Origin: Euperipatoides rowelli
Lineage: Eukaryota; Onychophora; Udeonychophora; Euonychophora; Peripatopsidae
NCBI GenBank assembly: GCA_003024985.2
Contig: PXIH01S0023661.1
Reading direction: 5' to 3' (one strand)
DNA: 12,756 nt
Shown here: piece by piece, positions 9,584-12,756 of the stretch
Numbering within the stretch: position 1 is the first letter of the stretch
How the letters are laid out: every line of letters begins with the position of its first letter
Made by a program: the position numbers and the translations under genes
The notes under the pieces: generated by a model
The model's database searches: none
What the model was told of the DNA's origin: nothing
What the model saw: only the letters and a program-made list of their open reading frames with translations

Positions 9584-9799
9584 GCAAATGAGCAGCTATC
9601 TAAACCTGGCTTTATTTTGAAAACAGTTTTTAATTATGAATAAGTCCTGTTTGTAGCCATTTTGTCCATTCATAGAAATGTTTACTGTTATTTTTCCTTC
9701 TGGGGTAATTAGATTTTGGAAAGCACTTAGTTTGATATTTGTTTGTTCAAAATAAGATTATTAAAGGTTTTCCTAAAAATATGAAGAGGGAGGAAAAGA
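9584..9799. other. Spacer between the plus-strand relic and the minus-strand retroelement
   Basis: The plus frame of the relic continues after its TAG for twenty codons before another stop, but nothing recognisable follows. No transposon end or polypurine tract is seen here. Confidence 0.45.
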
Positions 9800-10694
9800 C
9801 TACCATCTCTGTATCGATCTATCAGCCTTAATATTTATGAAAAATGATTGGACAGACTGACTGCCATCTAGTGATTTAATTGAAAATCTTTTTAAAACTA
9901 ATTCTGATGGCTTACCCAGAGTGTTTTTTTTTCAGCTGTGTGTACGTGCTTGGGTTTGCTGTAGGTTTTCCTTCCGACTCCAGGTTTTTTATTATTGCTA
10001 TTTGTTTTTTTGCCCTACAGATTGAGATGATGTGGCCTTTTTTTTTCAATAACATTCTGCGTCTTTAAATTGACACGTCGTTGGAGAATGCAGTGAACCG
10101 CAGTGACGACACCTGTTATTAGTAGATTTAACTCTATTCTCAAATCTATAAATTTCTTTCGGAGGCGCTGTGTTATTAGACAGAGCAAGCAAATTTTTTG
10201 TAGCTGCTTCCGTGATAGAGGCTATTTGAATCAGTTTCACAAAATAAGCTGAGTCATCTTCCTCCAATAATTTTTTTTGTATTGCGGGGTTAGCAATTCC
10301 GAAAACAAATTGGTTGGCGAGATGAATATTAAGATCATTTTTTTGGAACAGTTTGTTTAATTTACTTAAGGTCGCTATGAAATCTGCAATGGGCTCATCT
10401 TGTTTTTGTTTCCTGCTGCATAATTTAAATCTTTCAACTCTGGAAATTAGTTTGAGTGAAAAATGCTATTCCAATATGTGAAAATTTCTTCTACAGATTT
10501 TGATTCGGGATTTTCTGGTGCTATTAGGTCACTTAGTAGATTGAATGTTGCTTTACCAATAAATGACAAAACTGTAGGTAACATTAAATTATCTTTCACC
10601 TGGCTTGCAGTGAGAAAATACCAAAATTGTTGGTAGTACCTTTGCCAATTCATCTTTTTGGGATCAACGGCGCAAATTTTGCTTCAGCGTACAT
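9800..10694 (-). pseudogene. gag pseudogene of a Ty3/Gypsy retrotransposon
   Basis: A likely start ATG at 10694 lies 21 bases after the primer-binding site and reads MYAEAKFAP before the frame shifts (about 10664-10674). The next frame (10653-10447) holds the gag core, with MNWQRYYQQFWYFL and then LSFIGKATFNLLSDLIAP, and ends at TAA 10447-10449. A one-base shift at about 10450 continues the match, with ISRVERFKLCSRKQKQDE and further IADFIATLSKLN, VFGI and IQKKLLEED. A CCHC knuckle follows (10073-10111, C-x2-C-x3-H-x4-C). The second knuckle has a TGA (10046-10048) where its second Cys belongs, then GHI and a final Cys. Beyond this, an A9 run (9924-9932 on the minus strand) marks another possible shift, after which a frame stays open to TAG at 9800-9802, too weak to call protease. 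At least three disabling lesions make it non-functional. In life such a protein would form the cytoplasmic particle that packages element RNA. Confidence 0.88.
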
Positions 10695-10715
10695 GTTTTT
10701 TTTTTTTTAATTTTA

Positions 10716-10726
10716 CCTCGTCGCCA
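10716..10726 (-). promoter_or_regulatory. Primer-binding site complementary to tRNA-Ser 3' end
   Basis: The minus strand reads TGGCGACGAGG, which is complementary to a 3' end of CCTCGTCG plus the added CCA, as in animal tRNA-Ser(GCU). TGG at the start pairs with CCA. It lies between the LTR tail and the gag start, where minus-strand DNA synthesis is primed. All 11 bases match, despite the decay of gag. Confidence 0.8.
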
Positions 10727-10796
10727 GTTTTCTCTCGGTTATATCCTTAGAGAGAGACAAACAGAGATTAAACTTATAAGAAGATTTTATAGGATA
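10727..10796 (-). repeat. 3' part of a 5' LTR (R-U5 region)
   Basis: The segment immediately 5' of the primer-binding site on the minus strand should be the LTR end. It includes a TATA box and a pyrimidine-rich stretch (CTGTTTGTCTCTCTCT). The expected terminal CA next to the primer-binding site is degenerate (GAGAAAAC then TGG). The other LTR copy is absent, so the LTR cannot be delimited by comparison within this window. Confidence 0.55.
10785..10791 (-). promoter_or_regulatory. TATA box of the LTR promoter
   Basis: The minus strand reads TATAAAA about 60 bases before the primer-binding site, a reasonable distance for an RNA polymerase II start in the LTR. Because the region is AT-rich, the match alone is weak; its position is what supports it. 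Confidence 0.45.
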
Positions 10797-11651
10797 ATTT
10801 GGTACGGTAACTAAAAGAAATTTACAATACAGTACAACAAACTAGAATCATAATTTACAGATAATTCTAAATCAAATTCACCTATTCTTTTATAATACAG
10901 TAGTGTTTAAATACTGTATATCACGATACATAATGTTTGATGCATATACAGTATACAACAATGCAATAGGCTATATATGATAAAAATTATAATTAAATGA
11001 ACTTGAAAATTAATTGAAGAAAATTTTTTATAATTTTGATTCTAATTAATAAAAAATGGTTAATATATTATTTTATCAAACTTTGTATTTTGAGTAAAGT
11101 ACTAGGTATTAGGGATTGTTTTTTAGTTATATTAATTTTATTGTAAACTAAGTTTTTTTCCTTCTGTTTGATAGGCCGGAATGAATTAATTTAATTGAAA
11201 ATTTTTGAATAAATCAAACCATATTAAACAATTACAAGTGGAAATAGAACAACGGTAGTGACTATAATATAAATTTCTAACATTAGAAGCCAATTTTTAA
11301 TAAAAATAATATTGAAAAAAGCATGTTGGAATTTATCTTTAATAGGATAGGCTACCTGCAAGAAATTAAAAAGATTATTAATTTATAATTTTTTTAGAAT
11401 TTAATTTACAGTATATAGTAGTATAGTACTTTTAAAAAGAAAAATTCTGGTTCCGGACAGAATTTTAGATCAAAATCAGGCTAGTTCCGGTACCGGATGT
11501 AATTGTAAATTCCAGTTTGAATATTAATCAGAAATGTAAAATAATTATTACCGGTACTAGGATTCTAGGTGAATACAACTTGTTCATAAATTATTTCCCT
11601 TATTACAAAAAAAAATCATTAAAAAAAGCAAAACAGGTCTAGGTACCAGCA
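10797..11651. other. AT-rich spacer with TACAGTA cluster and CCGGTA words
   Basis: No gene is seen. TACAGTA/TACTGTA words cluster at 10825-10960 and recur near 11408. A 12-bp palindrome, TCCGGTACCGGA, is at 11486-11497 and a TACCGGTA at 11549-11556. ATTCTAGGTGAA near 11563 recurs near 12082. The upstream part of the LTR must lie in the first part of this stretch, but no terminus could be fixed. Confidence 0.5.
11486..11497. repeat. 12-bp palindrome TCCGGTACCGGA
   Basis: It is fully self-complementary, contains two CpG sites and extends the CCGGTA word that recurs across the window. It is notable in DNA that is otherwise CpG-poor and AT-rich. Confidence 0.8.
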
Positions 11652-12148
11652 AACAGTTTGTGCACATTGTAGGTGAACTTATAAAGTTTTTATTGTTTTT
11701 AATAGTTGCATGCTGGGTAATAATAGATGACACTGAAATCTGCAGAGTTCAAAATGATTTATATTTTTTTTATCTCGGTTGTACGAGGAATTTCAATCTT
11801 TGGATGATTTCCAGCATGATGATGCACCATCACATAGGTTCAACATTTCCTTTATGCCATATTTCTCTATGGATGGATTGAGCATAAATACCATGGCTAA
11901 CATGATTGCCCAACACAAGCCTATAGACTTTTTTCTGTGGGATTATGTCAAGGATAAAGTATATTCAACCCCAGTGTCTAATGTCACATCATTGAAAATG
12001 AGGATAACAAATGCGCTATCACTGCTGTCTCAAAGAGATATTGGACAAATCATGGTGAGAAATTGAATATTGACCGGATATATTCTAGGTGAAGTTGATT
12101 CAAATTATAATAAAAAGGTGGTTTATCTACATTTTGCCACAAACTGTT
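11652..12148 (+). mobile_element. Possible internally deleted mariner-like element with short TIRs
   Basis: AACAGTTTGTG at 11652-11662 is matched exactly by its reverse complement, CACAAACTGTT, at 12138-12148. Allowing one gap the similarity continues inward for about ten more bases (CA-A-TGTAG). The pair brackets the transposase fragment, as expected of terminal repeats of a Tc1/mariner element that has lost most of its middle. Flanking TA dinucleotides are not found exactly at the ends, so the boundaries are uncertain and the inverted repeat may be fortuitous. Confidence 0.4.
11758..12066 (+). pseudogene. Tc1/mariner transposase, C-terminal fragment
   Basis: The frame is open from after TGA (11755-11757) to TGA at 12064-12066. 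It carries FQHDDAPSH, the block with the second catalytic Asp of Tc1/mariner DDE transposases, followed by PIDFFLWDYVKDKVYSTP, equivalent to the conserved xxDFFLWGYVKDxVY block, and then SLKMRITNA, matching the usual ELRxRIxxA helix. The third catalytic Asp sits in SPDL just before the DFFLW block; here the aligned residues are IAQH, so Gln replaces Asp and the spacer is about four residues short of the 34 typical for mariner. The DNA-binding HTH region and first Asp are missing. After the stop, another frame reads EIEY then a stop and PDIF, resembling the family's last conserved segment, which suggests a late frameshift. It cannot be catalytically active. Confidence 0.87.
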
Positions 12149-12756
12149 CAATGTTTATAATGGTGAATAAGCCTGTAGATTATGAAAATATTGATCGTCT
12201 CCCATAGAAGATCCAATTCCTGACAACAATGCAATTCAATTACATTATTTTCTGAACCTTAGTTTTAAACGCAAACTGGAATAAAACCTTCATGAGGTTC
12301 ATGTTCAAATAAAAGTTTTAAGTGGTTTTCAAGTTTAGTTTAATTATGGTTACTTTATAACCTGAAGGTCAAGCTTGCTGCCTTGATTTATTATTATTTC
12401 AATAGGAACTTTACTGCTGCTATCATGGTTGAATTGTTGAATACAATTACTATAATATAAATAAGTTAAAGTATCATAAACACAGGAAAAGAGTGAGACG
12501 TTCATAAACAACTACAACTTGACTTATATTTCTAAATATGTATTTAATATATCACATATAACCACAATCATATAATAAAATAATCATGACAATTATAAGG
12601 GGTAGTTCCAGAGGAAGGGAAGGGATAGGCTTTTATAGTTACCCGGTTCTTGTTACAATAGGAACTCCTTAAACACAATGTGTAACATGGCTCAAATTGC
12701 ATCTCCAATAGAAATGCAATCCGGCCATTTTACATGCCTTATCTCAGCAACAGTGC
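12149..12756. other. Spacer downstream of the mariner fragment
   Basis: No gene is recognised. AATAAA hexamers lie at 12280-12285 and 12308-12313; either could once have served as a polyadenylation signal for the transposase, but such hexamers are expected by chance at this base composition. Positions 12595-12756 are more GC-rich without a clear open frame or repeat terminus, and the window ends there. Confidence 0.5.

Larger units (their letters stand above)
9800..10796 (-). mobile_element. 5' part of a Ty3/Gypsy (Mag-like) LTR retrotransposon
   Basis: Read on the minus strand, the order is LTR tail with TATA box, tRNA-Ser primer-binding site, a 21-base leader and gag. This is the 5' end layout of an LTR retrotransposon. 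The gag zinc-knuckle text (CRHCGSLH...CQFKDAECY) and the gag core resemble Ty3/Gypsy elements of the Mag and K02A2.6 type found widely in invertebrates, and Mag-type elements are known to use tRNA-Ser. Nothing of protease with its DTGA motif, reverse transcriptase, RNase H or integrase, and no second LTR, is seen in the window. The copy is therefore truncated or its remainder has decayed beyond recognition. The outer LTR boundary is not determined; 10796 is only the limit of the part I can support. Confidence 0.82.

Noticed and set aside
9797-9850. Plus-strand reading LYRSISL...EK resembling a LINE reverse transcriptase motif
   Set aside because: It is short, carries a stop, has wrong spacing between blocks, and overlaps the minus-strand gag tail, which has better continuity.
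9880-10068. 62-codon open frame, plus strand
   Set aside because: Antisense shadow of the minus-strand gag zinc-knuckle tail; hydrophobic composition reflects the complement of A-rich gag codons.
11660-11778. Open frame overlapping the mariner fragment in another phase
   Set aside because: It is an out-of-frame shadow; the matching transposase motifs are all in the frame 11758-12066.
1-12756. CRISPR array, rRNA, tRNA or prokaryotic operon features
   Set aside because: None seen on either strand; composition and mobile elements indicate animal nuclear DNA.

Overview
This window looks like non-coding nuclear DNA from an animal, most likely an arthropod. It is about three quarters A+T by eye, has no operons, no rRNA and no recognisable tRNA, and no intact open reading frame of convincing length. 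Its transposon mix (Tc1/mariner, piggyBac, hAT, and a Ty3/Gypsy element primed by tRNA-Ser) is typical of invertebrate genomes. The species cannot be named from the sequence. I see no functional protein-coding gene and no evidence for a new biological system. The window is best read as an intergenic or large-intron transposon graveyard.

Layout. Positions 1-141 carry a short Cys-rich open frame on the minus strand that runs off the window edge. A perfect 95-bp duplication around a single N (730-920) looks like an assembly join. From about 1140 to 2890 the DNA is full of TACAGTA/TACTGTA motifs and palindromes. From 2891 to 6380 there is AT-rich DNA with nothing recognisable. At 6381-6440 lies a 30-bp tandem repeat with a hairpin in each unit, and a second N sits at 6510. 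A complete 231-bp piggyBac-type MITE occupies 6788-7018. Positions 7297-7416 hold one small unrecognised ORF.

The right third is richest in mobile DNA. At 8921-9583 there is a decayed transposase-like coding relic (possibly piggyBac), split by a complete 291-bp hAT-type MITE at 9117-9407 with an exact 8-bp target duplication. Removing the MITE and one duplication puts the two halves back in the same codon phase. At 9800-10796 (minus strand) is the 5' end of a Ty3/Gypsy retrotransposon of Mag-like type: LTR tail with TATA box, primer-binding site matching tRNA-Ser, short leader and a gag pseudogene with frameshifts and a stop. At 11758-12066 is the C-terminal third of a Tc1/mariner transposase lacking its third catalytic Asp, bracketed by short inverted repeats.

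These elements do not work together as a system. They record independent insertions by at least four transposon superfamilies, one nested in another. Dispersed TACAGTA and TACCGGTA words across the window are the most unusual base-level signature.
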